A stretch of 64,000 bases of DNA from Mesostigma viride (Eukaryota; Streptophyta; Mesostigmatophyceae; Mesostigmatales; Mesostigmataceae). Under the pieces are notes generated by a model, which was given only the letters and a program-made list of their open reading frames with translations, had not been told where the DNA came from and did no database searches. Of the stretch, positions 42,582 to 54,300 are shown one piece after another; position 1 is the stretch's first letter; each line of letters opens with the position of its first letter. The stretch spans positions 6,087,725-6,151,724 of the forward strand of contig RPFO01000156.1 in the NCBI GenBank assembly GCA_009746045.1, in the 5' to 3' direction. Made by a program: the position numbers and the translations under genes.

Positions 42582-43539
42582 GGGGAAATGGGTATATTTT
42601 ATTAGCCAATTATGGACCAAAGAGGTGAGAGGGGAAATGAGTATCAGCGAATCCTAATGAAGGTGGGCACACACACGTGTGGCGGTGACAGGTGAAAGGC
42701 TAATAGGGCGCGTTATTAGACCAGGGAAGCCATTGGACCTGAGTGATGTCGCCATGAGGCATACTGGTGAATACCTGATTACGGCCCAGTAGATCATGAA
42801 AAAGCTGGAGCGGGCTGGGCTTGTCGTTATTGGGCCCTGGGTCCCACACCCTGTGTTGTTCCTGAGCTAACAGCCAGTAGCGGCGCATAGCCGCATTCCA
42901 TAGGTATATAAAGCGCCGGACTACGCCGCCGCGGGTATACTCCTCGCGGACCTTAAAGACTGTCTCGTTGCGTATGGTCCAGATCGCGTATAGCATAGTA
43001 GTGCGTAGCCATATCCATTCTGCTTGGGAAACTGAAAGCTCGGACCCTGGTGTGCCAGCAATACCGAAAATGATGGTACGCACGCTGATTGGGAGAGTGG
43101 GTGGCGATGCCGTCCATGCGGCCCAGATGTTAATGAGCCACGTCCAAACCCCAGGGAGATTACAGTAAAGAAACCTGTGCTCAATGGTTTCACTAGGGTG
43201 CGTGCACAGGCATGATGCATCATGACCAAAACGCTCGTGGAGCATGGCGCAGACCCCTATCGCCCTATGCATCAAAAGGTGTTGTACATCAGTGGCCCTG
43301 CGGTCCACGAGAGGGTGGTCTACCGCCAGGGTAATCATCTTAACCCAAGTGTAGCCCGGCCAATGTATTCCCCAGCGGGCTCGGCCCGGGTGGGGCTGAT
43401 GGTACATATGCAACAAGATATCATAACCCCAATCTGCGGTGTACTCAAAGATACATTTGCTGGTTCTGATGTCCCCCTTGGTTAAGACCCATCCAAATTC
43501 AACCGGGTCCAGATGTAGTAGATCGAGCCGTGTGTTGCC
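42582..43539 (-). mobile_element. 5'-truncated LINE with 18-bp target duplication
   Basis: CGCAACAATGGTACTTTC is present at 42564-42581 and 43540-43557, so a 958-bp insert sits just inside the left terminal repeat of the TA element. It reads on the minus strand and is truncated at its 5' side. Its 3' end has an AATAAAATATACCC stretch and no clear poly(A). Confidence 0.85.
42700..43539 (-). pseudogene. LINE ORF2 C-terminus with zf-RVT-type zinc domain
   Basis: About 280 open codons to a stop at 42700. The recognisable part is ASCLCTHPSETIEHRFLYC followed by GVWTWLINIW, the C-x2-3-C ... H-x-F-x-x-C pattern and trailing tryptophan of the zinc-binding domain found at the end of plant- and algal-type LINE reverse transcriptases. 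A helical stretch (AEWIWLRTTMLYAIWTIRNE) follows, as in that family. The RT domain is missing by truncation. Codons upstream of 43539 belong to the host element. It is a different LINE family from the one at 20413. Confidence 0.75.
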
Positions 43540-43749
43540 CGCAACAATGGTACTTTCCACGGCGACCGATCGAATGTTTGTTGCGTAACTACCAAGGACC
43601 GATACGGCCCAAAGTGGTGGCGAATTTCGTACTTGAAGTTCCGCACGAGACAGACTGACTGACTTGTTACGAGCTGACCACCGGCCCAACACGTAATGTA
43701 CCTACAGAAGTACAGAACGTAAAAGGGGCCTGGCTGTGTAGTGTATACG

Positions 43750-44430
43750 TGCGAAGGTGGCCATGGCGGTGCGCGTTCCATGAAAACTTGCCTAATTTGT
43801 CGGCCGAAATGCAAAAAAGTTATGGAGATCGATGCTGTATGAAAGATACTCCAAAAGATGTTTTGTTGACGAAATATGCATTAGGTATGAAAGACCGCTG
43901 CCCTTCTTTAACCCACGGTTGCGAGGGGGTCTGATTCGCAAATCTGGCCGCGATGAATATATTAGATTGGCTTCTTGCCAGAGTGATAGCCAAGATTCCT
44001 GGTATTGAACGACGCAGAAGGGAGGGGTTTAAAGTGAGGAAATAGGAATCAAGCGAATTAGCTTTGATTTGTGGCCATTTCCGGTTTCCTTCGGAGGTAA
44101 AGTAAGCAGGCCTGCGCGAAGCGCATTCCAGCCTGCCATGGTTAACTCGCTTTCCTCGCGTGCCAGGCAGGTAATCAGGCCTGCTGCGGAAGGCTCTTTT
44201 TCTGCACCTCATCTACCAATCTGTTTGCGCTTGAACAGTCCGTTATGGCTTGGTTTTAGCGTCATCTCCGGGATGTTCTTACCGTTTTGTTCGCCGTTTT
44301 GTTTCCTCGCCAAATTTCCCGCAGCTTTTGCTATTTTGACTAACGTTTCCGGTGGCGTGCTTGTAAGATTGTCGAGAACTGGCCAGGAAGACATTGATTT
44401 TGCTGCACGTGCTTCATTTATTTTTTAAAG
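43750..44430 (+). pseudogene. Diverged relative of the TTAA-family gene
   Basis: By eye, GGTGGCCATGGCGG near 43755 and GTGGCCATTTCCGGTTTCCT-GGTAAAG-CAGGCCTGCGCG near 44073-44120 align with 9640-9660 and 9955-10000 of the TTAA element, including the position of its GTAAGT donor. An ATG near 44140 then matches the position of the MEER-type frame. The open + strand frame 44140-44428 (MVNSLSSRARQVIRPAAEGS onward) has only weak residue similarity. I infer shared ancestry of the gene carried by the TTAA and TA elements. Confidence 0.4.
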
Positions 44431-44689
44431 TTTGTATTAGAGAGTCTATATTGCGTAGTCAGGAAACCGACCTGACCTGCCTGGTGGCGGCGTCCTTGTT
44501 CCAAGAAGCGTGCAAAAGACTGGTCAGTTTCTAGGCGTTATTGCTGTTATTAACGGCATTGCTACATTTTAATCAGATTTTACTTTTCTCAGCATGCCAT
44601 CTGCAAATTTTGTGGTCCATGCCTTACATGCATTCAGGCGTGCTGAATGCCTTGTAATCCATAAGCCCCGTGCTTTGTGGATGGTGGTT

Positions 44690-45262
44690 GGACATTACTG
44701 TAGGAGGTGATGGCGTATGTGCGTGGATGGTGCTTGAATGGTGGGGGGCTGCAGCAATGCGTGTGTGGATGGTGGTTGGATGGCGAGGGATTGCTGCCAT
44801 GCATGCACTAATGGTTGTTTGATGGTGGTGGGCTGCAGCCATGTGTGCGTGGATGATGGTTGGATGGTGGGGGGTTGCAGCCATGTGTTGTGCGTGGATG
44901 GTGGTTGGATTGTGGGGGGTTCAGCCATGCATGCGTGGATGGTGGTTGGATGGTGAGGTTTTGCTGCCATGCATGCGTGCCGATGGTGGTTTGATGGTGG
45001 GGGGTTGCAGCCATGTGTGCGTGGATGGTGGTTGGAAGATGGGGGGTTGCAGCCATGTGTGCGTGGATGGTGGTTGGATGGTGGGGGGTGCAGCCATGCA
45101 TGCGTGGATGGTGGTTGGATGGTGGGGGGATGCTGCCATGCATGCATTAATGGTTGTTTGATGGTGGTGGGCTGCAGCCATGTGTGCGTGGATGATGGTT
45201 TGATAGTGGGGGGTTGCAGCCATGCGTGCGTGGATGGTAGTTGGATGATGGGGGTGTAGGGA
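44690..45262 (+). repeat. 42-bp minisatellite (GGATGGTGGTTGGATGG)
   Basis: About 13 units typified by GCGTGGATGGTGGTTGGATG then GTGGGGGGTTGCAGCCATGT. Units alternate between versions ending CATGCATGC and CATGTGTGC. It resembles the 43-bp array in the other TA element in length and in its GGATGG/GCATGCATG core. Confidence 0.93.
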
Positions 45263-45361
45263 GTCCTTGATGGTGGGGATGTAGGGACTTCTTGATACTT
45301 CTAAGTCATGGATTATAATTAATGGATTAAAGTAAGCTTACTGATTAAATGAGACGAAATT

Positions 45362-45745
45362 TAGTTCAATTGACAATTGACAATTGACAATTGAATTGAC
45401 AATTCAATTGACAATTCAATTGACAATTCAATTGACAACTCAATTGACAATTCAATTGACAACTCAATTGACAGTTCAATTGACAATTCAATTCAATCAA
45501 TTCAATTCAATTCAATTCAATTCAATTCAATTCAATTCAATTCAATTCAATTCAATTCAATTCAATTCAATTCAATTCAATTCAATTCAATTCAATTCAA
45601 TTCAATTCAATTCAATTCAATTCAATTCAATTCAATTCAATTCAATTCAATTCAATTCAATTCAATTCAATTCAATTCAAGTCAATTCAAGTCAGTTCAG
45701 TTCAATTCAATTCTATTCAATTTAAATAATTCAATTCAACTTCGC
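45362..45745 (+). repeat. TTCAA pentanucleotide tract with CAATTGA lead-in
   Basis: 45362-45480 is built from GACAATT(CAATT) units and 45480-45720 from near-perfect TTCAA repeats, fading at 45740. The open frame of about 110 codons reading FNSIQ repeats is a translation of the tract. Confidence 0.95.
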
Positions 45746-45784
45746 ATAGTCTAGCCGTAAATTTCTTGGATCATGAACAATGGG

Positions 45785-45960
45785 CAGTTGCAACCACCAT
45801 CCATGCACGCATGGCTGCACCCCCCCACCATCCCACCACCATCCACGCATGCATGGCTGCAACCCCCCACCATCCCACCACCATCCATGCACACATGGCA
45901 GCAAATCCTCACCATCCAACCACTATTTATCCACGCACGCTAGCTGCAGCCCCCAACCAT
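45785..45960 (-). repeat. Inverted copy of the 42-bp minisatellite
   Basis: About four units in the opposite orientation to 44690-45262 (GCATGGCTGCAACCCCCCAC, CATCCCACCACCATCC). With the forward array it forms a large inverted repeat around the pentanucleotide tract. Confidence 0.9.
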
Positions 45961-45973
45961 CCAACCATCACAA

Positions 45974-45987
45974 CCCTAAACCCTAAA
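45974..45987. repeat. Two telomere-type CCCTAAA units
   Basis: Two consecutive CCCTAAA heptamers, the plant/green-algal telomere unit, adjoin the inverted minisatellite. Two units can arise by chance, so this is only a weak phylogenetic hint. Confidence 0.5.
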
Positions 45988-46844
45988 CAGTTGTAAGCCC
46001 AGCTCAGCATCTTATAATCCTCCTCCTCCTGGCTAAACTGTTTATTTTGACATGACATGGCCAGCATACTGACTGGCACATTATGCCCATGGTTTGTCAC
46101 CAAGATTTTCTATCACCCGTATAAGCTTGAAAGCACCCTTGAAGCAGCCCATGGCCAAACAATCACGCAATATGAACGTAGCAAAAGAATAAATAACATC
46201 TATGAATGTTATTCAACGCATTTAGCGTTAGAAACATGCACTACCACACCATGGTGTGGCATTTGCATGGTAAAAAAAGAGGGCTTTAGAGAGGGCCAGG
46301 CAACGGTCGAGAAAGATCATCAAGGCTGAAAAGTGACAACGCCTCACAAGATTAAATTCATTTACAAACGTCAGGAAACCATGGGGGAACGATAAACCAG
46401 CCATACCTTGCATGGCTAACGTTACCTTGGCCCAGGCAGTGCCCGCAAAAGCGGCACTTTGCGGCACACAAGCTGTGATGTGACAGGGTGGTCAAAATCG
46501 TCACATCTTTACTGCCGCTGCCTATATTCAACGACGATGCATGATAACAAGTAATTAAATAAACCTAGACACCCGCCGGGTTGCGCCGTAAAGCACTTGT
46601 AGTAATCAATTCCGTCGAACCTGCCTGATCGCAGTTTTTCCCAGCAAGAACACTGACGGCACGTGGTAAATCGCATCCCCGCGAGCTAAAAATTGATCCG
46701 AATCATATTTGGGACGTATAAGCTCTATTTCCTGAGTTTGGCCGGGAAATTCGTCCGCAAACGTACAGTAAATTGCAAGCACGGGTGCAAAGCCGCCATG
46801 GCTAAGTCGTGCATTTCCGAAACGCGCACGGTGCCAATTCACGC
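45988..46844. other. Unique interior of the TA element, no gene seen
   Basis: No recognisable protein. GCCGCCATGGCTAAG near 46793 resembles the GGCCATGGCG motif near the end of the TTAA elements. Confidence 0.4.
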
Positions 46845-47250
46845 ACTTCAGGTTGCACGGTGTGGTCGTGCGATTCTGAGAAGTGCGCACCCGGGGGGAA
46901 ACCGGCCCCTTGCGCACTCCCTAGTTACGCACTCCCTAGTAAAGTCGATAGATTGCGTACCTACACCTTTGGAAATGGCATTGTTTTCTTTCAAACGCAC
47001 ACTCCAGGTTGCGCGCGGTGTGGTTGTGCGATTCTGAGAAGTGCGCACCCGGGGGGAAACCGGCCCCTTGCGCACTCCCTAGTTACGCACTCCCTAGTAA
47101 AGTCGATAGATTGCGTACCTACACCTTTGGAAATGGCATTGTTTTCTTTCAAACGCACACTCCAGGTTGCGCGCGGTGTGGTCGTGCGATTCTGAGAAGT
47201 GCGCACCCGGGGGAAAACCGGCCCCTTGAGCACGCAAGTCGGTAGATTGC
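46845..47250 (+). repeat. 158-bp tandem repeat, about 2.5 copies
   Basis: AGTTACGCACTCCCTAGTAA recurs at 46923 and 47081, with a partial third unit. Each unit also contains an internal CGCACTCCCTAG duplication. Confidence 0.92.
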
Positions 47251-47435
47251 GTACCTTGGGAGACGGCATTATTAGTACTTACATATGTGTCAGAGACGGT
47301 ATTAGTACATAAGTGTCAGATGAGGGTACACATGTATCGGCTTCGTTGTGGATCACGCCACTAAAATGACTAAATACAGTAAGATAAGCTTACATACCAA
47401 GCGCCGACACTTAGCGTGTGGCATGGCAGTACATA

Positions 47436-47575
47436 GACCGAAGTGGAGCGTGACCCACAACGACGTTGTGGGTCACGCCACCACATAGATGTAGATACCA
47501 AGCGCCGACACGGCGTGTGGCAGTAGACCGAAGTGGAGCGTGACCCACAACGACGTTGTGGGTCACGCCACTAGC
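47436..47575. repeat. Two copies of a 29-bp palindrome (GTGACCCACAACG)
   Basis: CGTGACCCACAACG, one base, then CGTTGTGGGTCACG occurs near 47448-47476 and again near 47538-47566, within a roughly 90-bp direct repeat (GACCGAAGTGGAG ... CGCCAC). A half-site lies near 47343. Confidence 0.9.
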
Positions 47576-47820
47576 TACATACCAACGACACTTAGCGTGT
47601 GGCAGACTGGTAGTAGAGCATGTACCGGGCTGTTTCTACTACATAATACACCCGGCGTGTACACCTGTGTACACCCGTAGTGTACACCCGTGTGCACCCA
47701 CTTACAGGCGGACTTGTGGATGATCAATTATATTTGTTCCTTTTAAAAATGATGATTTAATGTTTATAAATTGCAAGCTAAGATCAAGTGATGATGTATT
47801 GTAATTGTTGTACTATCTCC

Positions 47821-47901
47821 GACAGGACAACAGCTATCTATCAATGACCGACAGGACAAACAGCTATCTATCATCATTGATAGATAGCTGTTGTCCTGTC
47901 G
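47821..47901. repeat. Hairpin from a repeated GACAGGACAACAGCTATCTA
   Basis: Two direct copies of GACAGGACAACAGCTATCTA are followed at once by its inverted copy (ATAGCTGTTGTCCTGTC). A stem of about 25 bp can form with either copy. Confidence 0.9.
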
Positions 47902-48747
47902 TACGTACACGTGTATGTAGTATGTAATGCGTGCGCCGGACGAGGGTACACGCCGGTTCACGATGATCAAGTGTGAAAAATACGTACACCGCGCCCACAA
48001 ATTTTTTGGTACATGCACGTTATCAAAGAGACAACCAGCGCAGGCCAGAAATCGGGAGAATCCGGACCATGGTAGCTCGAGCCTGCCGTTATCTTTTCCG
48101 CGTTTTCGAGTCGTTCAGGATGATGAAGATGAATGGTGATGGAAATGTGTATCCTTGTGCATTGAAATTATGGCTGGCTTACGTGTGGAGCGACGTTATG
48201 CACGTCCGATCCACGATTAGTACTTTACATATTAATGTGAGGATTTCGCACAAGCCATCGTCAATGATGCTATGCTTTCAGTACATATAAACAGTCCAAG
48301 CGAACACATTATATTTCATGAGCCTGTCGGGCAAAATTAATTTTGGCGTGTATGCCAAATTTTAACACGTCGATATGCCATGGCGGACCTGGTACTACGT
48401 ACTGTACGTACCGGTGGCAGCCCTTACGCACCTTTCGTAAATACGAGGAAGCCAGACGTAATAACTGAGGATCGATCAATTTCAGACTTCTGACTTCCGC
48501 CGCATCCTTTTTAACCGCAACGCGTCAGTTCATTATTGGCCCCTACATCGAGGGTACCCCATGTTTGTTGCGTTTCTCCCTCGTTGCGGAACCGCAAAAT
48601 CGGTGAGTGCCTTTTGCGGAACTGGCTATGGCGATTCTTCCTGACCCCGTATCTTTCTGTAGACATAAGCTTTTACGCAACGGAAGGTGGCGTTGGGTAG
48701 CCCTACACTTCCTTCATATAAATACGTCATTTAATTTTTTTTGATTA
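47902..48747. other. Right interior of the TA element, no gene seen
   Basis: Unique DNA. GCGGAACTGGCTATGGCGATTC near 48618, truncated here for length, resembles the left end motif of the TTAA elements, and several CGCAA motifs occur. Confidence 0.4.
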
Positions 48748-48784
48748 GTTGCGTAACTAGTTGCGTTACCGCGGGTTGGTACTG

Positions 48785-49076
48785 TAATGATGAGGATTCA
48801 GGCTCCATTGGTGTCATCATGGCCCGTCTACGTACATGAATGGCATGTATGTAATTAATGATGAGGATTCAGGCTCCCATGGTGTCATCATGGCTGGCCT
48901 ACGTACATGGATGGCATGTATGTAATTAATGATGAGGATTCAGGCTCCATTGGTGTCATCATGGCTGGCCTACGTATACATGGATGTCAAAGAAAAAAAA
49001 ATGATGAGGATTCAGGCTCCCATGGTTTCATCATGCATGGGCCGTCTACGTACATGGATGGCATGTATGTAATGAA
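48785..49076 (-). repeat. 71-bp satellite, block 8 (reverse orientation)
   Basis: About four monomers between the TA element and the second TTAA-family element. Confidence 0.95.
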
Positions 49077-51352
49077 GGGGAGGGGACATGCCTAAAGGGC
49101 ACTTTTCTGGAAAACATACCTATGCATGTGCTAAAAATCCACTTATGATTGGGAACCATAAATATGATTTAAAAAAAAATTTCCAACCACTTGGGGGGGG
49201 TACTAGCCCCCACTAGATGCCGGTTACGCGCTAAAAATAGAAAAAGACGCTACTTTTGGCATATTTTCCCTAGGACAATGGGCAAACATATTTGGACCAA
49301 ATCATATATTTCCATATAGTCCCCCCACTTTTGAGAAAGTCTGCCTAATTTTGAGCACAAAATAATGATGTTTAGACACATTGATGGATTTTCCCGCAAA
49401 AAGGGTACTTTTTTTCACCAAAAAAAAAAAAACAAATCATAAACACATGGAATCATGCCATATCTTATATTTTCAAATACTAGAGAGGGGGGGACATGCA
49501 GCCCCAAATTTTCAGGTCATTCTGACAAGCGCAGCCCTATTTGATGGATATTCCTAGATTGCCACCTGTGATGACGCTGACGGAGGTTTTAGCTAGTATT
49601 TAACCACACTAACACCCCTTGACACATCTAAGCCACGTGAAAACTGGCCAAACCACACTCTACCATCCTCTGCACATATGGTACCTCCTGTGTTCCAGGT
49701 TTGACGACGTTCTGACAAGAACTGCCCAAGTTACAACCATTCCAAGACGGCCACCCATGTAGACACTACAAGGAAATTATAGTAACCATTCAGCCACACT
49801 AGCACCTCCTTCATCAAAGACATCTGCAAACTGACCAAAGCACACATAATTAACTCTTGCACGCTGACGGCAACTCATGCTCAACGTGGGGGTCATTGTG
49901 ACAAGAACTACTCAAGTTGATGGGTTTCCTATATGACCACCTGACAAGGCGCTAAGGACCACTCAGTAAGTTAGTAACCCCACAGTGCCACTTCTTATGC
50001 CATCCAACATGCACCAAAACCATGCTGAGTATGTTTACAATGTACAAAGGGGTGGCCACGCACCTCATATGTCTTCATCATCCCTTCAGCATGGCCAGCC
50101 TTGTAAATATGTTCATAGCCTGGGCGATGGTAAGCCTAAGCAGCATTTCCTATGTTTCTCCCAGGTTAGAGTGTAAGGTTGATGCCAACCAAGCTAATCA
50201 ACTCAACAACACCTCCTAAACTGTCCTCCCCGGCATGGATGACAAACTGGGACTATGGAGGGCAAGGAACCAAGCAGGAACATGGTATATATAGCTTGCA
50301 TGCAGTCATGCATGTCAACCATGGTTGGCTCAGCACATTGTAGTCTTGTCACATCATCATAACAAAGGAAAGCTCAAACAACCATCGGTGCCAGCTATCT
50401 ACATGCAGTCACACAAATGCAATATCTCCAACATCATCATCACTAAAACACTTCCATCCCTGCACGATAAAATGCAAAGAAACCACTGGCGGCCCTTCAG
50501 CGCATGAGCGCTGTGATGCCGCTGTGGCCTGCGAAGAGAGGGTGCGTCACTCTCAAACAACAAGAAGCGTCCATACACACAACATCCTTGCCGGGACATG
50601 TTTTATGAAATGCCTTATACCTTCCCGAAGAGCTGTAGGCTGCGACTGAAGCGGCCCTGATCACGGCATCAACGAAAACAATATAAAGCTGCCAGGTATT
50701 CGACAACACAACGGCAAGCGACGGCGAGCTAGCTGGCGGAAACTGCCCCAAAAGAACGCAAAAAAACTCGAACGATGAGCTCATAGAAGAAAGCACTGAT
50801 AGCAGATAACATTCGCGACAAATCTGTACCTCGCCCTCGTAAATCCCTCACCCAGGCGCGCAACAACAGCCGTTCTTCCATGGACAGGTCAGACACGCAC
50901 TGCGCAGGTCTGAACAATTACTTACCGATAATGGCCGAAAATCTGGCAAAAAGCACCAGCTCGGTTTAGAATTCGATGCAACCGATATTAACGCCTGCTT
51001 CACGGACTCAGAACAACCCCCAAAACCGCGATTTTACAGCCGCTATCATGAATTCTATTTCATTCCGCGCGACCAAAAAATTCAGATTACCCCCCATGCC
51101 GATGGCATAAAAAAACAACAGCGATATTGTAAACCAGCTGATTTCCGCCACAAACTAACATCATAAACTCATCGTCTTTTAGATTCGAGTAAAAATTTTG
51201 CATTTCGCCTGCCCTAGTGTGGTAGTTTCGCCTGAACGCAGTCGCCATGGCCACTTCCGCAAGGGGTGCGCGCACCGTGCACGTGAAATTTATGACCTTC
51301 GGTTCCGGCGCGAATTTTTTTGCGCCAAAAAATTCGGGCATGTCCCGTCCCC
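49077..51352 (-). mobile_element. TTAA-flanked element, copy 2 (inverted relative to copy 1)
   Basis: The right flank is TTAA (51353-51356). The left flank is TGAA (49073-49076), a one-base departure. Ends are GGGGAGGGGACATGCC and, read inward from the right, GGGGACGGGACATGCC, clearly related to copy 1. The order of recognisable blocks matches copy 1 in reverse: the GTAAGT donor (near 50920), the MEER frame (near 50760-50880) and a block reading KAFHKTCPGKDVVCMDASCC (near 50540-50610; copy 1 has FHSTCSGKDVVRMDASCC near 10290-10350). The PHD block is not recognisable. It is about 360 bp shorter than copy 1. Confidence 0.85.
50500..50740 (-). pseudogene. Conserved block of the TTAA-family gene (KTCPGKDVVCMDASCC)
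   Basis: A minus-strand frame open to a stop at 50497 reads WQLYIVFVDAVIRAASVAAY, then KAFHKTCPGKDVVCMDASCC and HSGITALMR. Copy 1 keeps most residues of the middle block, with stops around it. It is probably an exon of the element gene between the MEER frame and the PHD exon. The family is not recognised. Confidence 0.45.
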
Positions 51353-54300
51353 TTAATGATGAGGATTCAGGCTCCCATGGTGTCATCATGGCGGTCCTAC
51401 GTACATGGATGTCTCATAAAAAAAATGATGAGGATTCAGGCTCCCATGGTGTCATCATGGCCCGTCTACGTACATGGATGGCATTTATGTAATTAATGAT
51501 GAGGATTCAGGCTCCCATGGTGTCATCATTGCCCGTGTACGTACATGGATGGCATTTATGTAATTAATGATGAGGATTCAGGCTCCCATGGTGTCATCAT
51601 TGCCCGTCTACGTACATGAATGGCATGTATGTAATTAATGATGAGGATTCAGGCTCCCATGGTGTCATCATGGCTGGCCTACGTACATGGATAGCATGTA
51701 TGTAATTAATGATGAGGATTCAGGCTCCATTGGTGTCATCATGGCTGGCCTACGTACATGGATGTCAAAGAAAAAAAAATGATGAGGATTCAGGCTCCCA
51801 TGGTTTCATCATGCATGGGCCGTCTACGTACATGGATGGCATGTATGTAATTAATGATGAGGATTCAGGCTCCCATGGTGTCATCATGGCGGTCCTACGT
51901 ACATGGATGTCTCATAAAAAAAATGATGAGGATTCAGGCTCCCATGGTGTCATCATGGCCCGTCTACGTACATGGATGGCATTTATGTAATTAATGATGA
52001 GGATTCAGGCTCCCATGGTGTCATCATTGCCCGTGTACGTACATGGATGGCATTTATGTAATTAATGATGAGGATTCAGGCTCCCATGGTGTCATCATTG
52101 CCCGTCTACGTACATGAATGGCATGTATGTAATTAATGATGAGGATTCAGGCTCCCATGGTGTCATCATGGCTGGCCTACGTACATGGATAGCATGTATG
52201 TAATTAATGATGAGGATTCAGGCTCCATTGGTGTCATCATGGCTGGCCTACGTACATGGATGTCAAAGAAAAAAAAATGATGAGGATTCAGGCTCCCATG
52301 GTTTCATCATGCATGGGCCGTCTACGTACATGGATGGCATGTATGTAATTAATGATGAGGATTCAGGCTCCCATGGTGTCATCATGGCGGTCCTACGTAC
52401 ATGGATGTCTCATAAAAAAAATGATGAGGATTCAGGCTCCCATGGTGTCATCATGGCCCGTCTACGTACATGGATGGCATTTATGTAATTAATGATGAGG
52501 ATTCAGGCTCCCTTGGTGTCATCATGGCGGTCCTACGTACATGGATGTCTCATAAAAAAAATGATGAGGATTCAGGCTCCCATGGTGTCATCATGGCCCG
52601 TCTACGTACATGGATGGCATTTATGTAAATAATGATGAGGATTCAGGCTCCCATGGTGTCATCATGGCTGGCCTACGTACATGGATGTCTCATAAACAAA
52701 ATGATGAGGATTCAGGCTCCCATGGTGTCATCATGGCTGGCCTACGTAGATGGATGTCTCATAAACAAAATGATGAGGATTCAGGCTCCCATGGTGTCAT
52801 CATTGCCCGTGTACGTACATGGATGGCATTTATGTATATAATGATGAGGATTCAGGCTCCCATGGTGTCATCCTGGCTGGCCTACTGTACGTACATGGAT
52901 GGCATTTATGTAATTAATGATGAGGATTCAGGCTCCCATGGTGTCATCATTGCCCGTCTACGTACATGAATGGCATGTATGTAATTAATGATGAGGATTC
53001 AGGCTCGATCCCATGGTGTCATCATGGCTGGCCTACGTACATGGATGGCATGTATGTAATTAATGATGAGGATTCAGGCTCCATTGGTGTCATCATGGCT
53101 GGCCTACGTACATGGATGTCTCATAAACAAAATGATGAGGATTCAGGCTCCCATGGTGTCATCATGGCTTGTCTACGTACATGGTTGGCATTTATGTAAC
53201 CTGAATCCTCTCATAAAAAAAATGAAGAGGATTCAGGCTCCATTGGTGTCATCATGGCTGGCCTACGTACATGGAATCATGTCAAGGAATAGTAAATGAT
53301 GAGGATTCAGGCTCCCATGGTGTCATCATGGCCTGTCTACGTACATGGTTGGCATTTATGTAATTAATGAGGAGGATTCAGGCTCCCATGGTGTCTCCAT
53401 GGCTGGCCTACGTACATGGATGTCAAGGAATAGTAAATGATGAGGATTCAGGCTCCCATGGTGTCATCATGGCTTGTCTACGTACATGGATGGCATGTAT
53501 GTAATTAATGATGAGGATTCAGGCTCCATTGGTGTCATCATGGCTGGCCTACGTACATATGTACATGGATGTCAAAGAAAAAAAAAATGATGAGGATTCA
53601 GGCTCCCATGGTGTCATCATTGCCCGTGTATGTACATGGTTGGCATTTATGTAATTAATGATGAGGATTCAGGCTCCATTGGTGTCATCATGGCCCGTCT
53701 ACGTACATGGATGGCATGTATGTAATTAATGATGAGGATTCAGGCTCCATTGGTGTCATCATGGCTGGCCTACGTATGTACATGGATGTCAAAGAAAAAA
53801 AAATGATGAGGATTCAGGCTCCCATGGTGTCATCATGGCCCGTCTACGTACATGGATGTCAAGGAATAGTAAATGATGAGGATTCAGGCTCCCATGGTGT
53901 CATCATGGCCCGTCTACGTACATGGATGGCGATTTTGTAATTAATGATGAGGATTTAGGCTCCTGGCATGGGGTCATCATGGCCCGTCTACGTACATGGA
54001 TGGCATTTATGTAATTAATGATGAGGATTCAGGCTCCCATGGTGTCATCATGGCTTGTCTACGTACATGGTTGGCATTTATGTAACCTGAATCCTCTCAT
54101 AAAAAAAATGATGAGGATTCAGGCTCCATTGGTGTCATCATGGCTGGCCTACGTACATGGATGTCAAGGAATAGTAAATGATGAGGATTCAGGCTCCCAT
54201 GGTGTCATCATGGCTTGTCTACGTACATGGATGGCATGTATGTAATTAATGATGAGGATTCAGGCTCCATTGGTGTCATCATGGCTGGCCTACGTATGTA

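Larger units (their letters stand above)
42533..48784. mobile_element. 6.25-kb TA-flanked inverted-repeat element
   Basis: Perfect 37-bp terminal inverted repeats beginning CAGTACCAACCCGCGGTAAC lie at 42533-42569 and 48748-48784. TA is duplicated on both sides (42531-42532 and 48785-48786), splitting the TTAA of a satellite monomer. Like the 22357-25781 element, the repeat starts CAG and carries two CGCAAC motifs. The interior holds a LINE insertion, a diverged relative of the TTAA-family gene, three minisatellites, a pentanucleotide tract, a 158-bp repeat and several hairpins. No transposase was recognised, so it is probably non-autonomous. Confidence 0.88.

Noticed and set aside
45384-45725. 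113-codon frame reading FNSIQ repeats
   Set aside because: Translation of the TTCAA pentanucleotide tract.
46693-47269. Overlapping frames of 75-128 codons on both strands
   Set aside because: Products of the 158-bp tandem repeat; the same residues recur at the repeat period.
9544-51352. That the two TTAA elements mark the arms of one large inverted duplication
   Set aside because: Their divergence (roughly 10-15% in the best region, more elsewhere, different length) greatly exceeds that of the satellite flanks, and each could land independently at the TTAA present in every monomer.
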